Part shown: positions 18,027 to 26,929 of the stretch, in pieces
How positions within the stretch are numbered: position 1 is the stretch's first letter
Layout of the letters: each line of letters begins with the position of its first letter
Assembly (NCBI RefSeq): GCF_000230975.2
Contig: NC_021172.1
Coordinates: 2,976,001 to 3,040,000, forward strand
DNA from: Hyphomicrobium denitrificans 1NES1
Lineage (GTDB): Bacteria > Pseudomonadota > Alphaproteobacteria > Rhizobiales > Hyphomicrobiaceae
DNA: 64,000 bases
Direction: 5' to 3'
Made by a program: the position numbers and the translations under genes
The notes under the pieces: generated by a model
What the model saw: the letters and a program-made list of their open reading frames with translations, nothing else
The model's database searches: none
What the model was told of the DNA's origin: nothing

Positions 18027-19787
18027 TCAGGCTTTCGATACATACTCGGCGGCGGCGATTGGCATGCCGTAGTAGAACCCTTGCATGAAGTCGATCCCGG
18101 CCTCGGTCAAGTGCTTGACCGACTGCTCGTCACCGACCCACTCAGCAACCGTTGCCATCCCGAACATTCTTGCCAAGTCTATCATCGTCTTAATGAAGAT
18201 CCGATCGCTTGTGTCGTTCGCGAGATTCTTTACGAAAACGCCGTCGATCTTGACGATATCGACGTTGAGCAGCTTCAAATTCTTGAATGACGTGTAACCC
18301 GCGCCGAAGTCGTCGATCGCGACGCGGCAGCCGAATTCTTTCAACGTATCGACGAAGTTGATCGTCTGATCGAGATCCTCGATCGCAACGGTTTCCGTAA
18401 TCTCGACGATTAGCCGGCTCAAAATATCTTTGCGCCCATCGGTGAGGCGCCAAAGGGCGGCAATCCATTCCTTATCGGAGCACGTCAATCCCGATACATT
18501 GAGCGAGAGCACAAGATCCGGATGCTTTTTCAAAAGCGCGATCGTCAGTTCCAGCGTTCGCCGGTCGATCAGCCGTGAAAGTCCAAGTTGCTCGGCGACA
18601 GGAACGAATTCGCCTGCCGACACGAGCTGCCCGTCCGGTCTCTCCATGCGGAGCAGACATTCGTATATTTCCGCCTTTCCGGTCTTGGCCGAGACCATCG
18701 GCTGCAGGACGAGGCGCATGCGATTGTCATCGAGCGCGCTGATCACGTTATTGGCGATCGTCCTGTTGCGCACACGGACCGTTTCCCCGCCCGGCACCGG
18801 CTCGTAAAGCACGAAACAATCGATCCGCTGCGAGCGCGCAGCATCGAGCGCGCGCAGGGCAAAGTTCACGGCGTCCTGGACCGCATTGGCCTGATCCGGA
18901 ATAACGACGGCGCCGATCGAGATCGTCGCTGATAGCTGTCCGGCGGATGTTTTGATCGTCGAATCGCGGACCGCCTTCAAGAAGCGCTCGGCGGCGACGC
19001 GCAGCGCTCGGGGTCCGCACTTCATCATGATGATGCCGAATTTATTCGAAGAGTAACGGCCAATGATGTCTCCCCCGCGCAGCTTGGCGCGGATGCGGCG
19101 CGCGACTTCGGCAATAGTTTCATCGCCGATCGAGATGCCGAAGGTGTCGTTGATCACCGCGAGGTTATTTACAGACACCATCAAAAACCCGCACGATTGA
19201 GGCTCGCGCTCGATACGAGCCAGGACGGCGCTCAGCGCCTCGGTCAGGCGGATACGATTGAGTTGTCCGGTCAGTTCGTCGAAGTCGTTGCGAACGAGCA
19301 GGCGCTGTTGCTCGAGATATTGATCGTGGACGATCCTGATCACGCCGCGGGCGTGCATCGGGTGACCATCAGGTCCCGGCCACCACCGGCCATGGTCTTC
19401 GACGCGGATCGTCTTCCAGCTTCGTGGACCGCCGGGGCTTATCCGGTACTGGACGCGGTAGGGGACCCCGCGGATGCGATCGGTCGCGACGCCACGCGAA
19501 AAAACTTCCAGTCTGTCCTTCAGATGTTCGGGTGCGATGAGGGCGTGATAAGCTGCGCCCGTCGAAATCTTGGTCAAGTCGGCGACGCCGAGGATCGCAG
19601 CCGCATTACTTTCCCACTCAAGGCGGCCGGAGACGAGGTCCCAGTCGTAAGCGGTCTCCTCGATCGATGAAAGGATGCCGACGAGATCAAGACCGTCGGA
19701 TTCAGTCAACGGGTCGCGCTTCTGGTCCGCGTCCGGATCAGCCACACCCTCGTTCCCTTGTCCATGGACGGTGGTCCGGGAAGTCAA
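18027..19787 (-). CDS. PAS-GGDEF-EAL protein with degenerate GGDEF
   Basis: The product is 586 residues from a TTG start preceded by GAGG. Residues about 35-160 look like a PAS_3 sensor. Residues about 170-320 form a GGDEF domain whose signature is degenerate (SSNKF), so cyclase activity is unlikely. Residues about 335-580 form an EAL domain with ECLLR, LNVS, EITET, DDFGAGYTSF, KIDG and AEW; these residues suit a working c-di-GMP phosphodiesterase. The degenerate GGDEF may act as a GTP sensor, as in known hybrid proteins (inference). No membrane segment is seen. It is convergent with phaR. Confidence 0.88.
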   Translation of the reverse strand: MTSRTTVHGQGNEGVADPDADQKRDPLTESDGLDLVGILSSIEETAYDWDLVSGRLEWESNAAAILGVADLTKISTGAAYHALIAPEHLKDRLEVFSRGVATDRIRGVPYRVQYRISPGGPRSWKTIRVEDHGRWWPGPDGHPMHARGVIRIVHDQYLEQQRLLVRNDFDELTGQLNRIRLTEALSAVLARIEREPQSCGFLMVSVNNLAVINDTFGISIGDETIAEVARRIRAKLRGGDIIGRYSSNKFGIIMMKCGPRALRVAAERFLKAVRDSTIKTSAGQLSATISIGAVVIPDQANAVQDAVNFALRALDAARSQRIDCFVLYEPVPGGETVRVRNRTIANNVISALDDNRMRLVLQPMVSAKTGKAEIYECLLRMERPDGQLVSAGEFVPVAEQLGLSRLIDRRTLELTIALLKKHPDLVLSLNVSGLTCSDKEWIAALWRLTDGRKDILSRLIVEITETVAIEDLDQTINFVDTLKEFGCRVAIDDFGAGYTSFKNLKLLNVDIVKIDGVFVKNLANDTSDRIFIKTMIDLARMFGMATVAEWVGDEQSVKHLTEAGIDFMQGFYYGMPIAAAEYVSKA

Positions 19788-19926
19788 TTCACAACCTCAA
19801 ATCAGGTTTCTCAGCGAGCAACACGCAAACGTAGTTCAATATCGTTGCATTCTCGCGACAAAGCAGATCTCGAAACAGTATAACCTAATAACACTTAAAG
19901 TATTGTACGAAATTAGATCGGCTTCT

Positions 19927-19950
19927 GCACGGCCTTACTGAAAGCCGTGC
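19927..19950. terminator. Hairpin after the small membrane-protein gene
   Basis: GCACGGC and GCCGTGC form a perfect 7-bp stem around a 10-nt loop, a few bases past the stop of the minus-strand membrane protein. No T-run follows, so function as a terminator is uncertain. Confidence 0.35.
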
Positions 19951-19957
19951 CCCGTTA

Positions 19958-20362
19958 TTACTGGTCGGCGCCAATATTGAGATCACGGCGAGCCACGCGA
20001 ATACCGATCGTGTAACCGCCGATGACGTCAATCATTGTCGCGATCAAAATCAGGAAGAAGACGGACGTCGCCGCCTGCGGGACTGTGAGAAATTCGATAC
20101 CAACCGCCATGAACACGACCATCGAAAGCGCATGATCGATCAACGTCGACGTCGTCGTAAAGGTCGATTTGACAATTTCGATGAAGAGCAAAACCAATGT
20201 CACGAGCAGGATGAAATCGCCCCACGTAAACCGCCAATCGCCACCGCTCAAGAGCTGGATGTGGAAGATTTCTTTTGTCAGGGCGTCCGATCCCAACGTC
20301 AGAACGATGGCGTTGTAGAGGACGAAGGCGAGGACCAAGAGCGGAATGGCTCTAACCGACAT
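19958..20362 (-). CDS. Small four-helix membrane protein of unknown function
   Basis: The product is 134 residues. The ATG at 20362 follows AGGAGA and begins MSVRAIPLLVLAFVLYN. Four hydrophobic helices lie around residues 5-22, 45-65, 75-93 and 98-118, with a short charged C-terminus. The middle region FIEIVKSTF resembles the membrane core of PsiE-like proteins, but I cannot assign a family. It lies alone downstream of rpmF, behind that gene's terminator. Confidence 0.7.
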   Translation of the reverse strand: MSVRAIPLLVLAFVLYNAIVLTLGSDALTKEIFHIQLLSGGDWRFTWGDFILLVTLVLLFIEIVKSTFTTTSTLIDHALSMVVFMAVGIEFLTVPQAATSVFFLILIATMIDVIGGYTIGIRVARRDLNIGADQ

Positions 20363-20445
20363 AAGTCTCTCCTGACATTTGACGCCCGGGCGTGCTCGGC
20401 TTTTTGGCACGCTCGCTCTGATTTGCCAAGCAAGGGATCGTGTCC

Positions 20446-20481
20446 AAAAATCAACAAGGCCGGCATCAAGGACGCCAGCCT
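20446..20481 (-). terminator. Intrinsic terminator of rpmF
   Basis: On the minus strand AGGCTGGCGTC and GATGCCGGCCT pair over 11 bp (two G-T wobbles) around a CTT loop. TGTTGATTTTT follows. It lies 30 bp after the rpmF stop. Confidence 0.75.
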
Positions 20482-20510
20482 AGCCCAATTTAAGGCAATC
20501 GAAGCGGTGT

Positions 20511-20696
20511 CTATTCGTCGGACGCCGGAGGGAGGATCTGGCGGCCCCGGTATTTGCCGGACTTAAGGTCGATATGGTGCGGCCGGCGGCGCTCACCGCT
20601 GTCCTTGTCCTCGACATAGGCCGGAGCCTTCAGCGCGTCATGAGAACGCCGCTGACCCCGCTTCATCGGGGACATTTTCTTGCGCGGAACTGCCAT
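20511..20696 (-). CDS. rpmF: 50S ribosomal protein L32
   Basis: The product is 61 residues, basic, and begins [20 protein letters not shown], the standard L32 start. The second half ([16 protein letters not shown]) also matches alphaproteobacterial L32, which lacks the zinc-binding Cys found in some other bacteria. GGAGC precedes the ATG. It lies downstream of mtgA on the same strand, 194 bp away, the usual mtgA-rpmF order in this group. Confidence 0.95.
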   Translation of the reverse strand: MAVPRKKMSPMKRGQRRSHDALKAPAYVEDKDSGERRRPHHIDLKSGKYRGRQILPPASDE

Positions 20697-20845
20697 CGTC
20701 TTGCTCCAATTTGCCCCCGCGCCAATGCTGCGGAGCCGCCGAATACGCGGCGGGGATACCGAACGCTATATTGATTGCTTATTGGCCTGGCAACGCCGGA
20801 CTTGGGCGACGCTCAGAACCCAGGGCGCGGCTTATACGCAAATTA

Positions 20846-20868
20846 GACGGGAAGCGCCAGTCCCCGTC
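20846..20868 (-). terminator. Possible weak terminator after mtgA
   Basis: GACGGG and CCCGTC form a 6-bp stem with an 11-nt loop, 22 bp past the mtgA stop. The minus-strand sequence after it (TAATTTGCG) has only a short T-run, so read-through into rpmF is plausible. Confidence 0.3.
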
Positions 20869-20890
20869 GCAAAATCGGGCTGGAAGGGTC

Positions 20891-22186
20891 TCAGTTGCGA
20901 CGTCTTGGCAGAACGCAACTCGTCCGGTCTGCCGAGGCCAACCGCATGCGCATCTGGACGATGCGGGCCAGACGCTGCATGCCGGGGCCCGGTTTTACAG
21001 GGTTTCGGACCCTGGGATTGGGCAAGGCCACGGCAAGCCGGGATGCCTCACCGGCGCTGAGGCCGCTCGCCGGCTTATGGAAGCGGAACTGGGCTGCAGC
21101 TTCTATACCGAAGATACCGGGGCCCCACTCCGCGATATTGAGATAGACCTCCATAATCCGCCGCTTGGGCCAAAGCATTTCCATGACAAGCGTCAGCGGC
21201 ATCTCCACGGCTTTGCGTACGTAGCTCCTGGACGACCAGAGAAAGAGGTTTTTCACGACCTGCATCGAGATTGTACTAGCACCCCGCGCCGTTCCGGCTT
21301 CTGTGACCGCTCCCATGAGGGCTTCGAAATCGACGCCGTGATGCTCACAGAACCGGCTGTCTTCGCTCGCGATGACGGCGCGAATGATGTTCGGCGATAT
21401 CTTCTCGATCGGCACCCAGGTATTCACGATCTTTTGGCCGAAGAGCCACTGCTGCAGCATGAGCATCGATGCCGGGGGATTGACGAAGCGGTAAGCGATC
21501 ATCAGCAACAGAACAACAGTGAGCCACCCTGCGGCAACCCGCACGACGATCCGAAGTAACCGGCGCACAATAGGGCGATAACCCGCGTCCTCCGTCGCCG
21601 AGAAGCCGGTTCCTAAGTCCTCGGGGCCGGAACGAATGGCGACGTCGGCCTGAAGCCCTGTGAACGCTAGCTCCTGCCGGCGCGACGGCATTTCAAGTCT
21701 CGGCGCACCCGGGATCAGGCTCCCGAGGCTTGGGGGCGTCGCTGCGCTGGCGGGCGAGGTTTGAGGCTGAGACCTATTGAGATTTTGGAGGGTTTCCCGA
21801 GCCTGCCCTGCAACGGCGGTCAAGGAACGCGCCGCAGCTTCAGCATCGATCTCAGACAGCACGGCGTCGATTGCAGAAAGTCGATCCCCGGCTTCTGCCC
21901 GGGGCCGCGTCGGTTCGGCGGGTGGTCGATCAAAAGCAGGGCCGGAACGCTGGAAAAAGCGCGCCGGCATTGGTGCCGGCGGTGCGACTTCGAGAGGAGG
22001 CTCGGAACGATATCGAAATGCTATCGGCGGCAAGGGACGCGGGGGCATTATCTCCAACACTTCACACCTGCCGCCCGTGATGCCAGGCTCGAGCGCCTGC
22101 CCACACGACGCCAATCGCCTCTCCTCCGCCGATGCCTCGGCAGGCGGCGCGGCAGTTCGCTCTGATGTCTCCTGCGACCTATCCAT
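20891..22186 (-). CDS. mtgA: Monofunctional peptidoglycan glycosyltransferase with long N-terminal extension
   Basis: The product is 431 residues from the ATG at 22186; an upstream in-frame ATG at 22234 would give 447. The C-terminal 210 residues are a GT51 domain: EDSRFCEHHGVD holds the catalytic Glu, TISMQVVKNLFLW and KRRIMEVYLNIAEWG are standard motifs. One TM helix precedes it. Ahead of that lies a Pro/Ala/Arg-rich cytoplasmic stretch of about 210 residues that ordinary MtgA (about 240 residues) lacks. The enzyme polymerises glycan strands from lipid II. rpmF is downstream; ispA is divergent. Confidence 0.9.
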   Translation of the reverse strand: MDRSQETSERTAAPPAEASAEERRLASCGQALEPGITGGRCEVLEIMPPRPLPPIAFRYRSEPPLEVAPPAPMPARFFQRSGPAFDRPPAEPTRPRAEAGDRLSAIDAVLSEIDAEAAARSLTAVAGQARETLQNLNRSQPQTSPASAATPPSLGSLIPGAPRLEMPSRRQELAFTGLQADVAIRSGPEDLGTGFSATEDAGYRPIVRRLLRIVVRVAAGWLTVVLLLMIAYRFVNPPASMLMLQQWLFGQKIVNTWVPIEKISPNIIRAVIASEDSRFCEHHGVDFEALMGAVTEAGTARGASTISMQVVKNLFLWSSRSYVRKAVEMPLTLVMEMLWPKRRIMEVYLNIAEWGPGIFGIEAAAQFRFHKPASGLSAGEASRLAVALPNPRVRNPVKPGPGMQRLARIVQMRMRLASADRTSCVLPRRRN

Positions 22187-22288
22187 GCTTTGCTTATGCC
22201 GATTGCAGTGCGATACCGCGTCGGCCGGTAACACCTAACAATGGCCATGTTGAGTGCCGGCGGGGCCATACGAGGAAGGTGAGGGGTA

Positions 22289-23194
22289 GTGTCACAATTT
22301 CTTACCCAGCTTGGCGATGCCGCAACAGCTGTAGAAGCTTTTCTCGCGGAATGTCTGGCAGAACAACAGGCCAATGGGACGCCCCCTCGCCTGGCGGAGG
22401 CGCTTCGCCACGCTGTCCTGGCCGGCGGAAAACGGTTTCGGCCATTCCTCGTTTTCGAAAGCGCCAAGCTTTTCGGCGTGACGCGTGAAGCGGCGCTCCC
22501 AGCCGCGGCGGCGCTCGAATGCATCCATTGCTATTCGCTGGTCCATGACGACCTTCCCGCCATGGACAACGATGAACTGAGGCGCGGCCGGCCTACGGTA
22601 TGGAAGGCCTATGACGAATGGACCGCAATTCTCGTCGGCGATGCTCTGCAGGCATTCGCCTTCGAGCTAATCAGCGAGCCGGGGCGGCATGAAGATGCCG
22701 AAGTCCGGGCGGGTCTGACCCACACGCTTGCGGTCGCTTCGGGCGCGATCGGAATGGTCGGCGGCCAGATGCTCGATCTCGACGCCGGGAGGCTGCCGGA
22801 GCAGCCCGCCGCGACGATCGCCGATATCATGCGCCTGCAGTCGATGAAGACCGGCTGCCTGATCACGGCGGCGTGCGAAATGGGGGCTATTCTCGGACGC
22901 GCCACGGCGAGCGATAAAGCGGCGCTCAAGACGTATGGCGAGCACCTCGGCTCGGCATTTCAGATCAGCGACGATCTTCTCGATGCTGAAGGTACCGCGG
23001 CCGATGTCGGTAAAGCGACAGGCAAGGATGCAGCCGCGGGCAAGGCGACGCTTATCGGTTTGCTAGGCATTCCGGAAGCGCGAGAGCATCTCGATCGCTC
23101 GATCGATGCAGCGACCGCTGCGTTGCATGCATTCGGCACAAAAGCTGAGCCCCTGATCGAAGCCGCGCGCCACATGGGACGTCGCGGCAGCTAA
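22289..23194 (+). CDS. ispA: Polyprenyl (farnesyl/geranylgeranyl) diphosphate synthase
   Basis: The product is 301 residues from a GTG start. The first Asp-rich motif DDLPAMDND near residue 86 and the second, SDDLLDAEG near residue 232, bind magnesium and the diphosphates. LAGGKRFRPFL and KTGCLI are family blocks. Short-chain synthases of this type condense IPP with DMAPP/GPP; product length cannot be fixed from sequence. A large nested inverted repeat spans its 3' end. ispG, in the same isoprenoid pathway, lies 2.4 kb away on the other strand. Confidence 0.9.
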   Translation: MSQFLTQLGDAATAVEAFLAECLAEQQANGTPPRLAEALRHAVLAGGKRFRPFLVFESAKLFGVTREAALPAAAALECIHCYSLVHDDLPAMDNDELRRGRPTVWKAYDEWTAILVGDALQAFAFELISEPGRHEDAEVRAGLTHTLAVASGAIGMVGGQMLDLDAGRLPEQPAATIADIMRLQSMKTGCLITAACEMGAILGRATASDKAALKTYGEHLGSAFQISDDLLDAEGTAADVGKATGKDAAAGKATLIGLLGIPEAREHLDRSIDAATAALHAFGTKAEPLIEAARHMGRRGS

Positions 23195-23207
23195 CCAGGG
23201 GCTCAGC
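23144..23207 (-). terminator. Large nested inverted repeat, likely terminator for the outer-membrane protein gene
   Basis: Perfect 12-bp arms GCTGAGCCCCTG (23144-23155) and CAGGGGCTCAGC (23196-23207) flank a second stem GCCGCG/CGCGGC. On the minus strand the structure begins 15 bp after the stop of the beta-barrel gene and is followed by TTTTGTG, so it could terminate that gene. It overlaps the last 17 codons of the convergent ispA. Confidence 0.55.
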
Positions 23208-23221
23208 TCAATCGCATTGCT

Positions 23222-23908
23222 TTAAAAGTGATAGTTGAGACCGACGCGCACGGTTTGAACGTCATTGTTCACGCGCAGCGTGTCGGTGCCGCCATCGGCA
23301 TTGTGAAGCGTGGAGTCACCCAAGCCGAGGTACAGGTATTCAGCCTTGGCGCTCCAGTTCTGTGCGAACTTCCATTCCAGACCGCCGCCGACGGCATAGC
23401 CCGTCAACGTATCGCTATCGCGGAATGTCGTCGGAGCCGGTCCGGCCAAGCTCACCCGATTGTCGACATCGGCAATTGCAAGACCGCCCGTTGCGTAGAA
23501 GAGCCACGGCCCGCTGGCATAGCCGAGACGGCCTCGAACGGTGGAGAACCAATTCATGTCGCTGCGTGCGGTACTGCCATCAATCGCGGATGCTCGACCG
23601 CTGATATCGGCGCCCTGGAAGTCGCCTTCCAAACCGAAAACGATGCGATCCCGCTGCCAATTGTAACCGATCTGACCGCCGCCAAATCCGCCCTCAGGCT
23701 CCGTCGGGTCCGCGTTCGACCAACCGTAGCCTCCGTTGATACCAATGTATGCGCCGTCCCAGATCGCAGGTTGATAAATCGGGGCTGGCTCAGGCGGAGG
23801 GTTGTACGGCTTATACGGTCCCAAATCCGCGGCAAAGGCGCTGCCGGTCGCAGCAGCCATGATCGTCGCGCTGGCAAGCAGCACCGGCTTTAACTTAGAC
23901 GCTTTCAT
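23222..23908 (-). CDS. Outer-membrane beta-barrel protein (Omp25/31-like)
   Basis: The product is 228 residues with a signal peptide that cleaves after SAFA (residues 24-27). A Pro/Tyr-rich segment (YKPYNPPPEPAPIYQP) precedes WDGAYIGINGGYGW, the first strand of the barrel. Alternating strands run to the end, which closes with VQTVRVGLNYHF, a terminal Phe signal for barrel assembly. This matches the porin-like opacity family abundant in Hyphomicrobiales. It probably sits in the outer membrane as an eight-strand barrel. A large inverted repeat follows it. Confidence 0.88.
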   Translation of the reverse strand: MKASKLKPVLLASATIMAAATGSAFAADLGPYKPYNPPPEPAPIYQPAIWDGAYIGINGGYGWSNADPTEPEGGFGGGQIGYNWQRDRIVFGLEGDFQGADISGRASAIDGSTARSDMNWFSTVRGRLGYASGPWLFYATGGLAIADVDNRVSLAGPAPTTFRDSDTLTGYAVGGGLEWKFAQNWSAKAEYLYLGLGDSTLHNADGGTDTLRVNNDVQTVRVGLNYHF

Positions 23909-24087
23909 TTTTTACCCCGTAAGAACAGCCTCATGGGCTTGTTGCCCGCATCAACGCCTATCGAAATGTAGGGTTCCAATTGGGCGATTTCGATGCTCGA
24001 AACAGATGGCTGCTATGAGGGAAAATAATTGCTATTCCGTGAGCATTATTGTGGGGCCTTTAGATAAGGCTTTTCCATTTCGCAGCA

Positions 24088-25410
24088 CTAAGCCCTTACG
24101 GGGATGCGGCCCTTTTCCGCTGCAAATGCCTCCTTTCGAGCCATTCGTCTGTCGCGCAGCTTCAGCAGAGGCAGAACCCAATGCGCCAAGCGGATTTCGC
24201 GCCGTGTTTTTTCGGGATCGACGAGATGCGTCGTCGGCAAACGTTGTGTGAATGATTGCTCCATCAGTGTGCCAATCGGAAACTCCAACTCGTCCTGCAT
24301 CGCGATCAAGCGCGCGTAAAGATCGGAGAGCGGCGTTATGAGACGGCCGAAGCCGTTCCGCGCTTGCGCCCATCCGACAATATAAAGACCGCGGATTCCA
24401 GCCGGGAACGCGCCGCCATAGACTTGCACGACGTTGTCTTTGACCTTGATGAGTCCGTCGGGAAGAAACGGAAACGAAGTGTAGAAACCGGTTGCGGCGA
24501 TGATCAGGTCGTATGTGCCGGTCGAGCCGTCAACGAATGTCACCGTCTTTCCGTCGACATGATCGATCGCAGGATGCGGTTTCACGCGTCCAAGGCGAAT
24601 TGCACCCAAAAGATCCGTTCCGAATGCCGGATGACGATCGAACAATTTGTGGTTCGGACGCTGCAGCCCGTAGCGGCGATAATCGCCGATACTCAATTTG
24701 ACGATCGTCCTTAGAATTGCGCGCTGCATGAAGATCGGCAGGCCCCAAATTGGGACGTCGGTCAGTGGGCGGCCGAGAAATGTCTTTGGCAAATACCAAT
24801 AACCGGACTTCAGGCTGATGTCGCAGCTTTTGCCGAAGCGGCCAGCATCGCACGCCATGTCAACGCCGGAATTGCCGCCACCGATGACGAGCACGCGCTT
24901 GCCCTCGACCTGCGAGACGTCGCGATAATCCTTCGAATGGAGAATTTCGCCGGTGAACGTGCCGCGCAACTCAGGATAACGTTTATCCCAATGATGGCCG
25001 TTGCAGACGACGACGCCTTTGTAAGTTCGCGTTTCGCCGTCCGCGAATGTCACCGTCCAATGACTAGCGTCTTCGGATACGACGGAGGATACTTTTTTGT
25101 TGAACTCACAGTGCGGCAGAAGCCCACGATCCTCCGCGAATGCGGTAAGATAGGCGAGCATCTGATCGGCGGAGGGGAAGTCCGGAAAATATTCGGGCAT
25201 CGGATAGTCGGCGTATTCGGTCGCCTTCCGGGACGAGACGATATGCGCGGAACGATAAACGCCGTGCAGCCAGTTGCCTCCAACGCCCGATCCGACATCC
25301 ACGATATCGAATGGGATACCCCGGCGCTTTAATGCGGCGCCCATCGCAAGCCCGATCGGACCGGCGCCGATAACGAGGTGGCGTTCGGAGGTGCTGCTTC
25401 TGTCACTCAT
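24088..25410 (-). CDS. Flavin-containing monooxygenase
   Basis: The product is 440 residues. LVIGAGPIGLAMG near the N-terminus binds FAD. The FMO fingerprint FTGEILHSKDY near residue 145 and the second nucleotide motif VLVIGGGNSGVD (NADPH) follow in order. It is similar in layout to class B flavoprotein monooxygenases that oxygenate nitrogen or sulfur atoms. The substrate is unknown; in a C1-utilising bacterium a methylated amine or sulfide is conceivable but unproven. The ATG at 25410 is used; an upstream alternative at 25449 adds 13 residues. Confidence 0.87.
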   Translation of the reverse strand: MSDRSSTSERHLVIGAGPIGLAMGAALKRRGIPFDIVDVGSGVGGNWLHGVYRSAHIVSSRKATEYADYPMPEYFPDFPSADQMLAYLTAFAEDRGLLPHCEFNKKVSSVVSEDASHWTVTFADGETRTYKGVVVCNGHHWDKRYPELRGTFTGEILHSKDYRDVSQVEGKRVLVIGGGNSGVDMACDAGRFGKSCDISLKSGYWYLPKTFLGRPLTDVPIWGLPIFMQRAILRTIVKLSIGDYRRYGLQRPNHKLFDRHPAFGTDLLGAIRLGRVKPHPAIDHVDGKTVTFVDGSTGTYDLIIAATGFYTSFPFLPDGLIKVKDNVVQVYGGAFPAGIRGLYIVGWAQARNGFGRLITPLSDLYARLIAMQDELEFPIGTLMEQSFTQRLPTTHLVDPEKTRREIRLAHWVLPLLKLRDRRMARKEAFAAEKGRIPVRA

Positions 25411-25490
25411 TCCGAATGAGATCCTTCGTGGCCATTTGCCGAGACGCACCCTCTAGCAAACCTCAATGGGCTCCGAGGGTTCATCTTCAG

Positions 25491-25515
25491 AAGTGGTAAT
25501 CGTCGACTACCACTT
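25491..25515. promoter_or_regulatory. Inverted repeat upstream of the monooxygenase gene
   Basis: AAGTGGTA and TACCACTT are perfect 8-bp arms separated by 9 bp. The repeat lies 81 bp upstream of the monooxygenase ATG, where an operator would be expected. It is also downstream of ispG. No regulator is assigned. Confidence 0.4.
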
Positions 25516-25572
25516 AGCGCGGCTGAGAAACCGGCGCGAGCGAAGGATAGTCGCAAACCACGATCCGGAAAT

Positions 25573-25590
25573 CGTTAATGCGGATTAACG
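25573..25590. promoter_or_regulatory. Inverted repeat CGTTAAT-N4-ATTAACG
   Basis: Perfect 7-bp arms separated by GCGG lie between ispG and the monooxygenase gene, 41 bp past the ispG stop. The TTAA-N6-TTAA core recalls CtrA sites, but the spacing is one base short. It could equally be a 3'-end hairpin of ispG. Confidence 0.3.
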
Positions 25591-25630
25591 CCTTGAATTA
25601 TAAATTGTAATTTAGACCTCCCGGGCGGGA

Positions 25631-26896
25631 CTATTCGGCAGCGTCGCTTTTTGCCATGGCGGGGTTGGCAAAACGGCGAGCGATGTAGTCCTCGACAATG
25701 GCTTTGAACTCGGTGGCGATGTTGGGTCCACGGAGTGTCATCGCCTTCTTGCCGTCGATGAAGACGGGCGCTGCCGGGGATTCCCCGGTGCCCGGCAACG
25801 AAATTCCCACATCGGCGTGCTTGCTCTCGCCCGGACCGTTCACGATGCAGCCCATGACTGCAAAGTTCAGCGTTTCGACGCCCGGATACTGCGTTTTCCA
25901 GTCCGGCATGCGGTCGCGGATCATGTCCTGTATGTCACGCGCAAGCTCCTGGAACACGGTCGACGTCGTCCGCCCGCAACCGGGGCAAGCCGCGACGACA
26001 GGGACGAAGGATCTCAAGCCCATTGTCTGCAGCAATTCCTGCGCGGTGCGAACCTCCTGGGTGCGATCGCCGCCCGGTTCCGGCGTCAGGGAAAACCGGA
26101 TCGTATCGCCGATGCCATTCTGCAGCAGAATGCCGATGGCGGCGGATGACGCGACGATGCCTTTCGATCCCATACCCGCTTCGGTCAATCCTAGGTGCAG
26201 CGCATACCGGCTGCGCTCAGCGAGCATGTGATAAACGGCGATCAGATCCTGCACGGACGAGACTTTGCCGGACACGATGATGCGATCGGCACCGAGACCC
26301 ATTTCCTCGGCACGCTCGGCAGATAGCAGTGCCGATTGCACCATTGCCTCGTGCATAACGGCGCGGGCCGGTTTCGGATCTGCAGCCTTCGCGTTCTCGT
26401 CCATCAAATGGGTGAGAAGCTCGGCGTCGAGCGAACCCCAATTGACGCCGATGCGCACCGGCTTGCCATGACGTAACGCCGTCTCGATGATCGCACCGAA
26501 CTGGCGGTCGCGTTTATCCTTGAAGCCGACATTGCCGGGATTGATCCGATACTTGTCGAGCGCTTCGGCGCAGTCCGGATTGTCGCCGAGCAGCTTGTGT
26601 CCGATGTAGTGAAAGTCGCCGATAAGCGGCACGGTCACGCCGCGCTTGTGCAACTGGTCGCGAATGTGCGGGACGGCTTTCGCAGCTTCATCGCGATCGA
26701 CCGTGATGCGGACGAGCTCGGAGCCGGTGCGCGCCAAGTCAGCGACCTGCTTGACCGTCGATGCGACGTCGGCGGTATCGGTGTTCGTCATCGATTGGAC
26801 GACAACAGGCGCGCCACCGCCAACGGTAACGCCGCCAACGTTGACCGCGACAGTTTCATGACGCGGCTTCATCGTGATGCTGTCGCCGAGCGACAT
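25631..26896 (-). CDS. ispG: 4-hydroxy-3-methylbut-2-enyl diphosphate synthase
   Basis: The product is 421 residues and catalyses the penultimate MEP-pathway step to isoprenoids. The iron-sulfur ligands are visible: [13 protein letters not shown] holds two Cys, and [14 protein letters not shown] carries the third and a Glu. [13 protein letters not shown] is the typical N-terminal block. The ATG at 26896 follows GAGAGG. The gene begins 33 bp after znuB on the same strand and may be co-transcribed with the zinc genes. That arrangement would link an Fe-S enzyme to zinc control, which is inference only. Confidence 0.95.
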   Translation of the reverse strand: MSLGDSITMKPRHETVAVNVGGVTVGGGAPVVVQSMTNTDTADVASTVKQVADLARTGSELVRITVDRDEAAKAVPHIRDQLHKRGVTVPLIGDFHYIGHKLLGDNPDCAEALDKYRINPGNVGFKDKRDRQFGAIIETALRHGKPVRIGVNWGSLDAELLTHLMDENAKAADPKPARAVMHEAMVQSALLSAERAEEMGLGADRIIVSGKVSSVQDLIAVYHMLAERSRYALHLGLTEAGMGSKGIVASSAAIGILLQNGIGDTIRFSLTPEPGGDRTQEVRTAQELLQTMGLRSFVPVVAACPGCGRTTSTVFQELARDIQDMIRDRMPDWKTQYPGVETLNFAVMGCIVNGPGESKHADVGISLPGTGESPAAPVFIDGKKAMTLRGPNIATEFKAIVEDYIARRFANPAMAKSDAAE

Positions 26897-26929
26897 CAGA
26901 AATCCTCTCAATGCCCCAATGGCGACGTT

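Noticed and set aside
25573..25590. CtrA binding site TTAA-N7-TTAA
   Set aside because: The spacing between the TTAA halves is 6, not 7, here and at 36889-36908.
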